Assembly (NCBI RefSeq): GCF_048544455.1
Contig: NC_133538.1
Location: 435,424,311-435,488,310 of the forward strand
Origin: Silene latifolia
Lineage: Eukaryota; Streptophyta; Magnoliopsida; Caryophyllales; Caryophyllaceae
Length of the DNA stretch: 64,000 nucleotides
Reading direction: 5' to 3'
The notes under the pieces were generated by a model that was not told where the DNA came from, made no database searches, and saw nothing but the letters and a program-made list of their open reading frames with translations. Of the stretch, positions 11,454 through 23,564 are shown in pieces. Position 1 is the stretch's first letter. Every line of letters starts with the position of its first letter. The position numbers and the translations under genes are program-made.

Positions 11454-12322
11454 AGCTCCCACTTGTCCGTACAAGTGCATGTGCAATGACGTTATCCGCA
11501 CTAACTGGAGGACACAAGCTCCAACAAACTCCCACTTGTCCGTACAAGTGTATGTGCGATAACCGATTCTCATATTCATTTAAAATTTCTCCCACTCAAT
11601 GTAAAACAATTTGCGGATCTGGATCCACAAAGGTCGTATTTTACAATCGATCCGTATCTAGAGTGGTTTCCCCGACTAGAGAGTAACTTAACCGATAAAA
11701 CGAATCCGTATCCGAGCATGGCCATGCATTTCGATTCTGACTCCTCGAGTGGCCCTGAGAAATATCGAGTACCTGATAAAGGCTGAATATTTCCTTCAAC
11801 TCGAACTCCTTCCGATCTAAGCACGGCATGAAATGACCCAGAAAAAAATCTACTTGGCCCCTGTTACGGATGACCGTGAGAAAGAAACCAAAGCCACCCA
11901 AAATCGCCTTAGTCTCAAGAGACAATCGATAGTCAAAAGAATCGACTCTTAGGATCACCATGGAGGTCCTATCCACGACCGGGCACCGAATGTTATAAAA
12001 CATTTAGGACTCCACGTCGATGTCACAAGTGTGTCCTACGAAATATCCGTATAAATCGCCTCTGTGATTGGTCAGTCAACCGGTTGACTTATGGCTCGTT
12101 GAACCCACCATCAACCAACGTCACAAAATAATTGCCAGAGTTATCATCTCATGTGGGCAATTAAGGACTGAAAAGATATAATGTTCGTTCAGTTCACTTT
12201 GTGGTGTTCAAAATTTGTCGTACAAATCCACATGACAAACAAAATATATATATATATAAAATATCAAAACGATGATGTCGTATAGAGTACAAGAGAGAAT
12301 GAATCTAATCCATAAAAGAGTA
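11454..12322. other. CP2 region between RNase H and 3' LTR, with duplicated hairpin/polypurine unit
   Basis: CTCCCACTTGTCCGTACAAG occurs at about 11456 and again at about 11530, with the extended inverted repeat CACTTG-tccgta-CAAGTG in both. In the element sense each copy is a small hairpin followed by a purine-rich GTGGGAG tract, so the polypurine tract appears duplicated. A 120-aa minus ORF (11641-12003) overlaps other frames and looks like chance. TA repeats lie near 12246. Confidence 0.6.
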
Positions 12323-12834
12323 CTACAACTTAGGAACACGTTTAATTCCCATGGAATTAACGTGCCCTTCATGCTTATCTTGTCGTAATGCTTTAGTGAG
12401 AGGATCTGCTATGTTATCATCTGTAGCAATCTTTTCTATCACTACTTCCTTTTGCTCCACGTAATCCCGGATTAAATGAGCTTTCCGTTGTACATGTCTA
12501 GACTTGTTGCTAGACTTTGGCTCCTTAGCTTGGATGATGGCACCACTATTGTCGCAATAGATGGTGATCGGGTCATTCGAACTAGGCACTACAGAGAGTC
12601 CATGTAAGAATTGACGCATCCATATCGCTTCCTTTGTAGCTTCGTACGCGGCATAGTACTCGGACTCGATCGTAGAATCTCTTTGTAACAGTTTGTTTCG
12701 AACTCTTCCAGTGATGCAGCGCCATTAAGAGTAAAAACGAATCCAGACCGAGATTTCGAGTCATCTCGATCCGTTTGGAAGCTAGCATCTGCAGAATCGG
12801 TTGCGCATAGCCTTTGTTCGCCTCCATAAGTCAA
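12323..12834 (-). pseudogene. CP2 RNase H domain (copia), frameshifted
   Basis: Landmarks on the minus strand are ADASFQTDRDD and SGFVFTLNGAA (start of RNase H), then in another frame MRQFLHGL, YCDNSGAI with catalytic Asp, SRHVQRKAHLIRDYV and IADPLTKAL near the end. The pieces lie in frames 12834-12589, 12827-12582 and 12619-12323, so at least two frameshifts or stops are present, including one around the usual SEAEY-type catalytic Glu block near 12650. The stop after VPKL probably marks the natural end of pol. Confidence 0.88.
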
Positions 12835-12895
12835 TGCCCAATCTTTAGTCCTCCGTAGGTACTTAAGAATGTTCTTGACAAACAGCCAATGTGGT

Positions 12896-14327
12896 TCACC
12901 TGGTTCTTTGTTGGAATCGACTTGTCATACTCAATGCATATGCCACGTTCGGACGTGTGCATATCATGGCATACATGATTGATCCTATAGCCGAAGCATA
13001 AGGAATCCGTGTCATGCGCTCTTTCTCTTCCGGTGTCTCTGGTGCCTGAGACTTGCTCAAATGCACCCCTGGAGCCATAGGAAGGAACCCCTTCTTGGAG
13101 TTAGTCATGCTTTGAATCTCTCTAGGACTTTGTCTATGTAAGACTCTGATCGAGAGATAACATCCGTCGTGATCTATCTCGATAGATACGGATGCCTAGA
13201 ATTCTTTGTGCCTCTCCCAGATCTTTCATCTGGAAATGGTTTTTCAACCATACTTTCACCGAAGTTAAGAGAGGTATGTCATTCCCAATCAGGAGTATGT
13301 CGTCAACATACAATATTAGGAAGACAATCTTGCTCCCACTCGACTTGATATATAAACATGGTTCCTCGACCGATCGAGTAAATCCATTTTCTTTTATCAC
13401 TTGGTCGAAGCGATGATTCCAACTCCTTGATGCTTGCTTAAGTCCATAAATGGAACGCTTAAGCTTGCACACTTTCTTAGGATGTACTGGATCGATGAAA
13501 CCTTCGGGTTGTACCATGTACAACTCTTCCTCCAAAAAGCCGTTTAAGAAGGCGGTCTTCACGTCCATTTGCCAAATTTCATAGTCATGAAAAGCGGCAA
13601 TCGCTAAGATAATCCGAATGGAACGCAGCATAACTACGGGTGCAAAAATCTCATCGTAGTGCAAACCTGGCACTTGGGTGAAACCTTTAGCAACTAGTCG
13701 TGCTTTGTAGATATCTTGTTGACCTTCCACAGAATGCTTTATCTTGTAAAGCCATTTGCATTGAAGGGGACGAACCTTAGCAGGTAAGTCAACAAGATCC
13801 CACACGTTGTTCTTATACATGGAGTCCATCTCGGATTGCATGGCCTCAAGCCATAGCTTTGAGTCAGAACTTGTCATGGCACCTTTATAGGTTGCGGGTT
13901 CACTACTCGTTAAGAGTAGAACGTCATCTATGTCATGTTCCTCGACCATACCAATGTATCTGTCCGGAGGAATAGAGACTCTTCCCGACCTCCTAGGTTC
14001 CTCAGGAATGTTAACCGCAGCCGGGATTGAAGGAATAGGTTCCTCCAATGGTTGCTCGGTATTTGGTTCTGGAACCTCCGACAGGTCGAAGGTTCTATCA
14101 CTCTTTGCATTCTCGAGAAATTCCTTCTCTAAGAATGTCGCACTAGCCGCAACAAAAACGCGTTGTTCGGTTGGCGAATAGAAGTAATGACCACGTGTTC
14201 CTTTAGGATAACCTATAAAGTATGTCTTGACCGATCGCGGGCCGAGCTTATCCTCGTGTCTCCACTTGACATAAGCCTCGCAGCCCCAAACCCGTATAAA
14301 GGACAAGTTAGGGACCGTTCCTTCCAT
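12896..14327 (-). pseudogene. CP2 integrase C-terminus and reverse transcriptase
   Basis: ORF 14327-13134 (397 aa) has the integrase tail (VWGCEAYVKW, YFIGYPKGTRGHYFY), a linker, and copia RT with [19 protein letters not shown] (catalytic Asp), CKLKRSIYGLKQASRSW and the YVDDILLIGND box. It is followed after a stop by 13108-12896 with SKSQAPETPEEKERM and the RT end GSIMYAMICTRPNVAYAL. The substrate is the element RNA primed by initiator-Met tRNA. A stop near 13134 separates the two parts. Family assignment is firm; the sub-lineage I leave open. Confidence 0.92.
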
Positions 14328-14549
14328 AGTTCATATGGAGTCTTGTCAACAGACTTTAGACGGACTTCGGTTAAGTATTAGAGCGGTGACAAAGAGCATA
14401 ACCCCATAATGAATCGGGTAAAACCGTGTGACTCATCATGGATCGAACCATATCAAGTAGTGTTCGATTTCTCCGTTCGGACACACCATTCAACCGAGGT
14501 GTTCCAGTGGAGTTAACGTAGGGCAATCCCACAGTCCTTTAGGTGTTGA

Positions 14550-15557
14550 TCAAACTCGTGAGAAAGATACTCGCCACCACGATCCGAACGCGTGTTTTTT
14601 TATCTTTCTACCCAATAGGTTCTGTACCCTATTTTGGTATTCCTTGAATTTCTCAAAGGATTCACTTTTGTGCTTCATTAAGTAGACATAGCCATATCTA
14701 CTTAAATCGTCCGTGAAAGTGATGAAATACCTATAGCCTTCTCGTGCGGTGATTGACATAGGACCACATACATCCGTGTGTATGAGCCCTAATAGGTCGG
14801 CAGCGCGCATTCCAACACCTTTGAAGGAAATCCGAGTCATCTTACCGATGAGACATGATTCACACGTGCCATATGATTGAAAATCAAAGGCCGAGATAGC
14901 TCCATGTTTGATGAGCTGTTTTACGCGTTTCTCATTAATGTGTCCCATACGGCAGTGCCATAGATACGTTTGATCTTTGTCACCAACCTTTAACTTTTTA
15001 TTCATTAAGTGTAATATTTCGGTGGTCTGATCTAAAACATAAATTCCATTCATGGAGACTGCCTTGCCATAAATCATATTGTGTAAAGAGAAAATGCAAG
15101 TATTATTCTCAATTACAAATGAAAAACCAAGTTTGTCAAGTGCAGAAACTGAAATAATGTTTTTCGAAAGACTGGGTACATAATAGCAATCATATAATGA
15201 TAACTCAAATCCGCTAGGAAGCTGGATCACATATGTTCCCCTCGAGACGGCAGCCACTCTTGCTCCATTCCCGACACGCAGGTCAACCTCACCCTTTACG
15301 AGAGGCTTGAGATTTCGGAGGCCCTGCACATGATTACACAGATGAGAACCACAACCAGTATCAAGTACCCAAGTTCCGTAACTTGCGTGGTTAATCTCAA
15401 TCATATGAATAAAAGTAGAAGGAGAAGACATACCAACAGGTTTAACGCGACCTGCTTTTATGTCCTCATGATAAACGGGACATGTGCGTCTCCAATGCCC
15501 GATCATGTGGCGGTGATGGCATTCCATGTTATCTTTCTTGCTCTTTGTCGCGCCTGA
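14550..15557 (-). pseudogene. CP2 gag zinc knuckle, protease and integrase core
   Basis: The frame starts with a zinc-knuckle-like ECHHRHMIGHWRRTCP in which the second Cys of CX2CX4HX4C is Arg. Then comes the copia aspartic protease site LDTGCGSH (about residues 55-63), the pre-integrase zinc domain H...H...C-x2-C (WHCRMGH and CESCLIGK), and the integrase core start IHTDVCGPM with the first catalytic Asp and FTDDLSRYGYVY. It is disrupted near 14600, before the conserved DRGGEY-type second Asp region. The rest of the core between 14328 and 14550 is out of frame but recognisable by position. Confidence 0.9.
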
Positions 15558-15615
15558 TGAGTTACTCGACTCACCAGGACCACTCTTACCCGAGCCCGAC
15601 TTCTTGAACTTCGCC

Positions 15616-16362
15616 TTACCTCTTTGCTAGGTTTGCACGAGCTTTGCCCTTACCCTTTCCTTCATTTGACACAACGAGAACATCCTGTTTCATGCTCCCA
15701 CTGGACTTCATGTCCTTCTCGGTCTGTACGAGAAGGGAGTGCAGTTCATGGGGAGTTTTCTTCAAATCATTCATATAGTAATTCGCCCTAAATTGCGAAT
15801 AACCATCGTGGAGTGAGTGAAGTATGCGGTCGATAACAATGTTCTCGCTGATGTTACGATTAAAGGTCTCCGATTTCTCGACATTCTCAATCATGCTTTG
15901 AGAATGTGTGGGCTAACCGGTTGGCCCATTCTTTCGAGTCTCGCATCAAAGAAGCGAGTGGTATGCTCATAAGTCACGATTCTCGGTGCTTTCGAGAATT
16001 CCTTGGTGAGCGTGGTGAAAATCTTGTTTGCACCATGGGCTATGAAGCGTTTCTGCAAATTGGGTTCCATTGCAAAAATGAGTACGTTTTTAATCGCACC
16101 CGCTTCCATACGTAAATCATTAAACTTGGTGATTTCAAAGCGACTCTAGCCGTGGGACCTGGGTTTGCCGGGATGGGCTCTAATAGATATTTGAGCTTCC
16201 GTCGGCGGACAGCGGCATTCCGTAATGCCGCCTCCCGATCCGCGAAGTTGGATCCATCATTCTTGATCGAGTAGACTGATTCATCCGATTCATGAAGATC
16301 CGAAGCCAGGACTCACGGTCCAATGTGGCACTTGGCATTGGGTTATCGGTAGAACCAGCCAT
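15616..16362 (-). pseudogene. CP2 gag (UBN2-type capsid domain), broken
   Basis: The start is placed at the Met of MAGSTDNPMPSATL (16362), which begins the usual short copia gag leader rather than the upstream hydrophobic run. The pieces are 16362-16180, 16109-15891 (including AGAIKNVLIFAMEPNLQKRF) and 15894-15616 (NIVIDRILHSLHDGYSQF, a typical copia gag core, then a Lys/Gly-rich tail). Small frameshifts lie near 16200 and 15890. Gag packages the element RNA. Confidence 0.85.
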
Positions 16363-16416
16363 TTGTTTAGCGAGTTTAAAAACGTGATCTACACTTTGAA
16401 AAAGAAAGAAAAACAA

Positions 16417-18309
16417 AACGAAATAAGCAACTCATCGAGGTGATTTAAGTCTATTTTAAAATTCATTTTAAACATGTAGACTCTCGCACTTGCATAATTG
16501 ATCTCCCTCAAGAATGATACAAGTGATCCCAAGACTCAATTTCTGTAAATTGATAAGCCAACTGTTTAGCTAATTCTTCCGGAAGAACTCTTGGTCGATA
16601 GATTTCCGTAAATCCTATCTATAGTCCACCATAGTCACGGGATCGTACGAGTGACCATAGTGTTGAGATAAAATAGGTCAATCGGTTCCAACTTACCCGA
16701 CGTAGAAGGGGTCATATTATGCCTACCGACGAAGAAGGGACTCATTGGAGTTTGACCTATAAAGACCGTTCTCAATTTTTGTTTATACGAGGAAGATCCC
16801 ATCAACTAAATTATAATTCATTTTAAGTGAACGAATAACTAGCGTCTGTCGTGAATGAATTTATTTGGATGATGGCTTTAAAACGTGTGACATGAGAATG
16901 TCAATGAAAACTAACTCGTGACCTCTATATGTGTCAGTTTTCATGCAATAAATAGGTGGTTTGGTTTTTAGGCGGAATATGATGCATATTATCGTTGCGA
17001 AAAATAAATAAAAGAATGCAATACGTAAATAAAAATTTCCTAGTGTGGCCTATCCTAGTATAAGAACATAATACAACTTTGGAATCCACCGTTGGACCCG
17101 AAAAGCTTGTCTTGATGTTCCATCTTGATCCAAGTAGCGGGAGTGAGCATCGGTCTCCATCTTTGGTCTTCTCAAAAATTACAATTAAAATTACAAAATA
17201 TAAACCTATTTACATTCTAATTAAAAACTGTAATTACAAGTGAAAAATCCAAAACGGAGATACGAGATCTCAAAATACAACCAAGACCGTGTTCCATCAT
17301 TACGGTAACACGTTCTACTAAGGCCACACTAAGTTACAACCGATTGTAAAAATTAAATACGTAATAAAAGGGCATTCACGGCATTCAAGATAAACGATAA
17401 ATAAAAATGCATCAACTAAAAACAAATTCATTCGTGACATAATTCTGTAATTATGTTAAATTTATCCAAACCACCTTTTAATGATTAAAATTCATGTGAT
17501 AAAACCGCTTCTATCATTTAATTTTAATCCATTACAATCCGTTACTTTAAATACGCTTTAAAATAACTTAATGGTACGTGTGTGAACCGTTTCACAATCA
17601 TAGCGAGTGTACAATATCCGTATAAAGTACATATTAAGGCCAAAAGAAAATTTAAAGCAAAAGAATAAATTTTCAAAGCTGTCAAAACAGAAATCCTTCG
17701 ATCCAGGGACATAAGTGCTCGATCGAGGGACATAAGGGCTCGATCGATGAATCTAAGTCGATCGAGAGGGTTGCCAAACAGAAAGTGCTCGATCGACTAA
17801 ACTGGTGGTCGATCGAGTACCTTTATCAGCGAATCTACTCGATCGAGTACGAGGACAACTCGATCGAGCAGAGGGGTTTTGAAACGGGGTCGATCGAATA
17901 CAACAGGGACTCGATCGAGCAAAAACAAGACAGAAAAAAACACTCGATCGATTAAAAACTTGTTCGATCGAGTACAAAACTTTCTGAAAAACTCCAAACC
18001 CTCGTGAAACAAGTTTTATGATACAAAACCACAACAATTTTGATCAAAAACGCATAAAATCAATTTTAACAATTGACAAAAACATGACATATTGTTATAA
18101 TCTCCGTATAAAACAACAATATGCAAAAATCAACGAAAACAACATGAAATAACCGTGTAAAACATGTCACGGTTTCATAAAAACGCAAATGACCAAATCA
18201 AAAAATTTCTGCCGTGAGAAAAATTGGCTGATGCCGCACGGTTTTTAAGACAAAAACAATCGTTTCAAAATCGTTTTATGAGAAACACATAGAAAATTTA
18301 CGTGGCCTC
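16417..18309 (-). other. CP2 5' leader between primer site and gag
   Basis: This 1.9-kb non-coding leader is long for a copia element. It includes the palindrome array at 17698-17971. Two Arg/Ser/Asp-rich minus ORFs across the array (17753-18037, 17797-18012) are by-products of the repeated TCGATCGA and are not genes. Confidence 0.7.
17698..17971. repeat. phased TCGATCGA palindrome array in the CP2 leader
   Basis: Twelve TCGATCGA or one-mismatch sites start at 17698, 17719, 17740, 17758, 17789, 17809, 17839, 17860, 17890, 17911, 17944 and 17964. Intervals are 21, 21, 18, 31, 20, 30, 21, 30, 21, 33 and 20 bp, alternating near two and three helical turns. The sequence between sites is not repeated. 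Confidence 0.95.
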
Positions 18310-18321
18310 GCTCTGATACCA
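18310..18321 (-). other. CP2 primer binding site, initiator-Met tRNA
   Basis: TGGTATCAGAGC on the minus strand, two bases from the 5' LTR, is the standard complement of plant initiator-Met tRNA. Confidence 0.95.
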
Positions 18322-18323
18322 CT

Positions 18324-19316
18324 TGTGGGTATACATCCGTATAATACCCTATAAATTTAGGACTATAACGTAAATTTAAACATGTGATTATGGTCATAAA
18401 ACATAAATACAATGGAAACGATAAGGAACAAGAAATAACCTCGGGTCCTTTGATGCACGGCGTAAAGAAGAATAAAATCAAACGAGATTCCCTCCTAATT
18501 GTTGCACCCAAGACTTGTCCGAGATATGCCCTTGTGCTAGAACGTGTTCTCCGATTGCCTTGCAATATTGGGAGAACTTGTTGTGAGGTTTTCGAGATGT
18601 GAGATCTGAGTTTCAGAGAGAAAGTCTCTCTAAAACCCTAATTATTTTCACTAATGATGATTAGGTCAGAAGGGAGGAGAAGCTCTCCCTTTTGATCTCC
18701 TAATCTCGGCCAAACCGAGTCCATGGGGAGGAAATGGGCTTTTCCATTTCCTCTTCATTTTAACTCGTAGTCCGTGCCCAAAAGACTAAATGTATATGAC
18801 GCGGTTTATTATAAACTGTTATCGGTTATCGGAAATTAAGGCATCAGCTAATAATACGGGTTAGCTGAATTATTAATACGTGTCCGACAAAACAGTATTG
18901 TATAATTATATTCAATATACATTTAATTAAATATAAAACGCTTATATTTAATTTTACGAATTAACTGGTTAATTCGCCTTAGCCCATGATATTTAATCCG
19001 TATTAAATATAATATCTCAACATCATATTTTGACTAATTACTAGTCAAATAACTCGGACTAACTGGTTAGTCAAATTTGGCATCTACATGACTGTATTTT
19101 CATGCCGTCACATCTCTCGAACGTATCCTATAGGTGTGACTTTTAGGGACCAGTTGATCACCGCCATCTGTATGACAATAACGTCAAACTTATCTAGAAA
19201 GCCAACCGTTATTGATAAACGTGGATCAACTGATAATAATACCAAAGGTATGCCCTTTGATCCTTTTAGAGGTTTATAAGTCCTTGCACTAACTGTTAAG
19301 GACACCAACCCCAACA
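18324..19316 (-). repeat. 5' LTR of CP2
   Basis: It is 993 bp with the same ends as the 3' LTR at 10461-11453. Confidence 0.95.
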
Positions 19317-19855
19317 GATTGGTCTAATCATAGCACGGTTGTGTACGTAACATGCAGTACTAACGGCTTCTGCCCAAAAGTTTCTAGGCAAACCACTACA
19401 TAATAATATGGTTCATGCCATATCTTCCAGTGTTCTATTCATACGTTCAACAACACCATTTTGTTGTGGGGTTCGTGGTGCAGAAAAATTGTGTTCTACC
19501 CCATTCTCCCTACAATATTCAATAAATGCTTTGTTATCAAATTCAGTGCCATGATCCGTACGAATAGAACCCAGATTGTGTTTATATTTGTTTTGAGCAA
19601 GCTTCATTAGTACAACAAATTCATCAAAAGTCTCATCTTTAGAGCTTAAGAAGATAGGTCAAACGTACCTTGAGTAATCATCTACCAAAAAAAATACGTA
19701 CCTCGATCCGCCTCTACTTCTTACTTTCATTGGTCCACATAGATCCATGTGCACCAGTTCCAAGGGATTGTTTGTGCTAATCACTCTTTTTAGGTAATTC
19801 AAAGGCAATTTTTAGGTGCCCAAGTCTCTCCGAACCCAAATTTGTCTAACTATCT
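19317..19855 (-). pseudogene. CP1 integrase core fragment
   Basis: This is copia integrase on the minus strand, lying between the B and CP2 insertions. The first-Asp region (HMDLCGPM), the VDDYSRY block, IRTDHGTEFDN with the second catalytic Asp, and the APRTPQQNGVVERMNRTL block with catalytic Glu are all visible. An in-frame stop lies after LEDMA (19413) and another after the YSRYV block near 19660. It continues into 10460-9457 once CP2 is ignored. Confidence 0.9.
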
Positions 19856-20399
19856 ATTTTGGTAAATTTCTATCAATTTAGGGTTAAAGCGGTCTTAGCG
19901 TTAGGTCCGCATTATGATTTGATTGATTGTTGTATGTTAATTTGGATGTGCAACGTAAATAAAGAACACAAGCAATTTTGGTGACGCGGAAAACCCAATT
20001 TGGGAAACAACCGCGGGGGGAGACGGAATCCCACCAAGATTTTCACTATAATTCGGGAGGAAATACAATTCGTGCGTTATGCTATGAATTCTAGGGTGTA
20101 GTTCTCGTATTTCTGATGATCTTTCTTCTTTGCGTTGAGGCTCTTTATATAGGAGAGCTTGGCTAGCTAGGGTTTCTTGCTTTCCCTCCAAGTTATTCCT
20201 AATTTGATACAGAATAGGACTTTCCTTCCCTGGATATGGTAAGTGATAGAACTCTCATATGCTTCTTCTATGCGGATCAAAGCCCACGTTCTGTGCTGCA
20301 CGCTGATGCTGTCACCCTGGCTCCCTAATGCCCTGCGTCCCACATTGCTTCCAGACTTGCTGCCCCAGATCAGCCCATATCCAGATTTTGGGCCTAACA
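19856..20399 (-). repeat. 3' LTR of B
   Basis: It is 544 bp, very similar to 36697-37241. The polypurine tract, read on plus as GTTTGCCCCCAATTTT, follows at 20400-20415. A TATATAAA box on minus is at 20144-20151. Confidence 0.95.
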
Positions 20400-20692
20400 G
20401 TTTGCCCCCAATTTTCTGCGAAAGCACAACCCTAATTATTTGAGCGGGAAATTACAGTGTATCGTTGAGTGTATTCTCGCATACTCCATTTCAATTCACA
20501 TTTTTCAAAACTCCAACTACCCTCTCCTATTTAATCTCACCCGTCCCCTTCTTTCTCTTTCATCATCATTTGTTTTCCTCAAAATCTTCAAATTTCCGTC
20601 TCCCCAAACCCTTCTTCTTCAACATCCTTTCACTGTCAGCGCCGCCTCCTCCCGTCTTTTCAGGTACTCCTGCTTCTCTCTCCTTACTTGTC

Positions 20693-22603
20693 ATGGCAAA
20701 AACCCGTCTCACGTCATCTTCATCCGCCACCATTGACCTTATCGAGGACGACGACTTCCCTTCGCAGGGAGACCTCAAAAGACCACATTCCGGTGATTCT
20801 CACCTAACCCAAGAGGACATCCCTAGGATCAAAGCTTTGCTTGGCCTGGGTGACGATGTGGTGATCCTCATCCCCAAACCCGGTCAGAAAGCAGACGCCT
20901 TTTGTGCGGGATGGATCTGCTTGTACACTTACCCTTTCGTCCTTGGTCTTAAATTTCCCTTTCCCCCGATGATCCTAGAGTTCATCCGCCTGAACTCTCT
21001 CCCCATGGCCCAAATTGCCCCTTATGCAGGGAGGATCCTCTTGTCTACTGTTGCTTTGAACAACAGTATGGGCGCCGAGATTGGATTGTCAGATCTGGCC
21101 CATAGGTTTGAGTGTCGGTCGTTAGGGGAATGGCCAATACACCTTAGGGCGTGGAGAAGACTGAAAACTTCCTCCAATCGGCGGCTAAAAGGGAAGGACG
21201 ATGGGTGGTACGAGGATTTCTTCTATGTCAAGCTTGAATCTCTTCCCATCCACGCTGATTACTTGTTCAAGCACTGGGTTTATGCCAAGAGTAAGTGTAT
21301 TTGCATGTCTATTTTTGATTGCCCTTGTCGCTCACTGTTCTTACTCTTTAATTTGATGCAAAACTCAAGAATCCTGAGAAATATGAAGACGAAGCAATCT
21401 CTGTTGCCAAGCTTTTCTCCATCCCTGAAGACCGTAGACTGTTTCCCCTCCTGCTCTCTGGTTTAGACGATTCTGCCACTGAAGAAACCATGTCTTCTGG
21501 TAAACATCCTCTTTTAATCTTTAGAAGCTTCCTTACCCATTGGCTCTCTATTCTGATCTCTTGCGTCCTGGTGCCTCCGTAGGAAGTGCTAGACCCCCTA
21601 CTTCTGAGATCCTGATGCGTCAAGCCAGGAAAAGAACTGCTGACTCCTTTACCTCTCCTGCTTCCTAAAGAAAGAGATCCACCTCAAGGCCTGCTCCAGA
21701 ACCTATCGAAGTGACTCCAATATCACGTGCCCCTGGGTCCCCTGTCCATGCTGATGAGCTGCTGCTGCGCCTCCCTGCTAACTTTGGGGATGCCGATCAT
21801 GCCAACTACTGGCCTGCACTGGAGAGGCTCCTGACTCCGGCTTGCTCCCAGGCATTTGATTCGACTGCCCCCCAGGAAATGACTGACCTGGCTGCTGAAC
21901 ATTGCTTCCTTGTGAGTCTTCCTTTACTGGCCCCTTACTTTTTCTGCCCCTGTGCTTCCTTGACTGATGGTTTTCTTCATTGCAGGCTCTCCAATCATCC
22001 CTCTATCTCCGCAAGATGTTGCAGAGGGCCAAGACTGAGTGTCTGGCTTCCGTGGGGAAGAACAAGGAGCTTACATCTACCTGTGCCAAACTGAGGGAGC
22101 AGCTCCATGCGGCCAAAAACTAGAAGGAGTCAGTCAAAGACCAGCTGGCGAGGACGCAGGAGGCTAACTGCGTTCTGACTTCTAGGCTGACAAAGGCAGA
22201 GGCCCGTGCTGAAGAGATGGCTGAGCTAGCCAAAAACGTGGGAGCCTACACTGCTTTTGAGGGGCGGATTGACTGCATCCGTGCTTACACTAAGGAGAGG
22301 CACACATCCTGGAACCTGGAGGAGGAGCTGGCCGAGTTTGCCCGTGCATTTCCCAATGGTATGGATCTGAACTTCCTGTTTCCCCCTGAAGCTGAGGCTG
22401 CTAACCCGGAGCCTGATTTCACCGCCATGGATATCTCTGGGGGTATCTCTGGGACTGTAGAGGAGATCATGGCGGAGCAGATTGGTGAAGGTGCTGCTGC
22501 AACTCCTGAAGCTGTTCAGGTACCTGCAACAGAAAAGCAGATGGAGCACGGGGAGCAGAGCACTGGTCATGATGCAGTTGTCGAGAGGATTGACCTCTCT
22601 TAA
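20693..22603 (+). pseudogene. antisense additional ORF of element B, four exons
   Basis: This is the same protein family as 1757-3131: N-terminal Ser/Asp-rich leader, GLGDDVVILIPKPGQKAD, GWICLYTYPFVLGLKFPFPP, then W-YEDFFYV. The later exons are Ser/Thr/Pro-rich, then helical and Glu/Ala-rich (exon 4, likely coiled coil). Exons inferred from GT...AG sites and conservation with A are 20693-21290, 21362-21499, 21583-21911 and 21986-22603. Exon phases add up in frame from exon 1 to exon 4. Defects are the intron-1 acceptor reading CAA instead of CAG (21359-21361), a TAA at 21666 and a TAG at 22121. Such antisense ORFs are known in Tat elements; the function is unknown. A TC-rich leader lies upstream (20480-20690). 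Confidence 0.78.
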
Positions 22604-23466
22604 ATTTTAAGTTGTCTGGGGACTTGGCCCTGTGTGGTGCAAGTTTGTAAAAAACTCTTTTTTGTTTTTTTTTTTATTTTGGCTCGTTTTGTGCCTGCTG
22701 GTATGCAGGCTTTAAACTCTGATGGTGCCTGCTACAGGTAGCAGGTGCCTTAACTTAAAGTAGTTATGGGCCCAGGTTTTAGGCCCTCCTTTTGTTATAC
22801 TTGTGTTTTTTGCCATTGATTTCTGGAGTTGTGATTCCACATAGGTATATCCAGGAAGCTGACCTGGTTCCAGGTGCACAGCTCTTGTTCCTGGTGACAG
22901 GTTTTTGATAACATATTTTACCCATGACGTAAAATATCTTATCACTAGGATTAGCTGACTAGAGCATACCTTCATTGACTGTCTCTGACTAACAAGGAAT
23001 GTTGCATTCCTTGTGGTTCCAGACGTTTGAAATTCCGTGCGTGCACCTTTTGCTCTACGTCATAGCTATGGAATTACTGAGATTAACGTTAAGGTATGGG
23101 TGGTCTTAGTATGCCGTACCCTGCGCGCTACCTTGGCGTATGCTCCCCATGTGGCTTGACTTAAGATAAACGTCTTCGCAGCCTCACATGGCAGGGGCTG
23201 GACCCTCAAAGTGTTCCTTATCTGACAAGTAACCAACATTAGTACCAAAGCCTTTCTTTGTAGAAGCATGATAAATTCCAAAGTAGTGCAAATTACCTGG
23301 TGCTATCTCATGGTGTTTCAGGGCAACACCTGGATCCAGGAAGCCACAGCCTGGACTACTTGGTTTAAAAACGACTCTATTTGATTTGAAAAAAAAAAAC
23401 TAGGGAAAACAAAAGAAAAAAGTTTTCTGAAACACACCAATACCTAAAGCATATACTAACCCCCAC

Positions 23467-23517
<51 letters not shown>

Positions 23518-23564
23518 CACGGACTTTTGAAAGGTCCTTTGTATACTAAAGTTTTGGCACTTTG
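22604..23564 (-). other. B region between antisense ORF and integrase end (3' UTR of both)
   Basis: This is non-coding. It contains an imperfect inverted repeat GCCTGCTA-cagg-TAGCAGGT (about 22726-22746), other CAGG/CCTG-rich patches to 22900, and a T run of about 48 bases (about 23469-23517), which in the pol sense is poly-A. Two short minus ORFs here have no recognisable content. Confidence 0.6.

Larger units (their letters stand above)
10461..19316 (-). mobile_element. element CP2: Ty1/copia retrotransposon
   Basis: Two 993-bp LTRs (10461-11453, 18324-19316) start TGTGGGTATACATCC and end ACCCCAACA. The target duplication gattg is perfect (10456-10460, 19317-19321). The initiator-Met primer site is at 18310-18321, and the polypurine tract is read on plus as AGCTCCCACTT (11454-11464). 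The gene order gag-protease-integrase-RT-RNase H on the minus strand defines copia. By eye the LTRs differ at only about a dozen sites, so this is a relatively recent insertion into CP1. The coding region has several stops and frameshifts. Confidence 0.95.

Noticed and set aside
17753..18037. Arg/Ser-rich ORFs across the arrays (also 42495-42713, 47517-47705, 62324-62695)
   Set aside because: The RSS and DRV repeats are simple translations of TCGATCGA in each frame. They appear in every frame and on both strands of arrays, so no protein is implied except where a gag frame clearly runs through (F).
20465..20692. Longer N-terminus of the B antisense ORF starting at 20465
   Set aside because: TC-rich leader; the A copy has no such extension and its first Met aligns with MAKTR at 20693.
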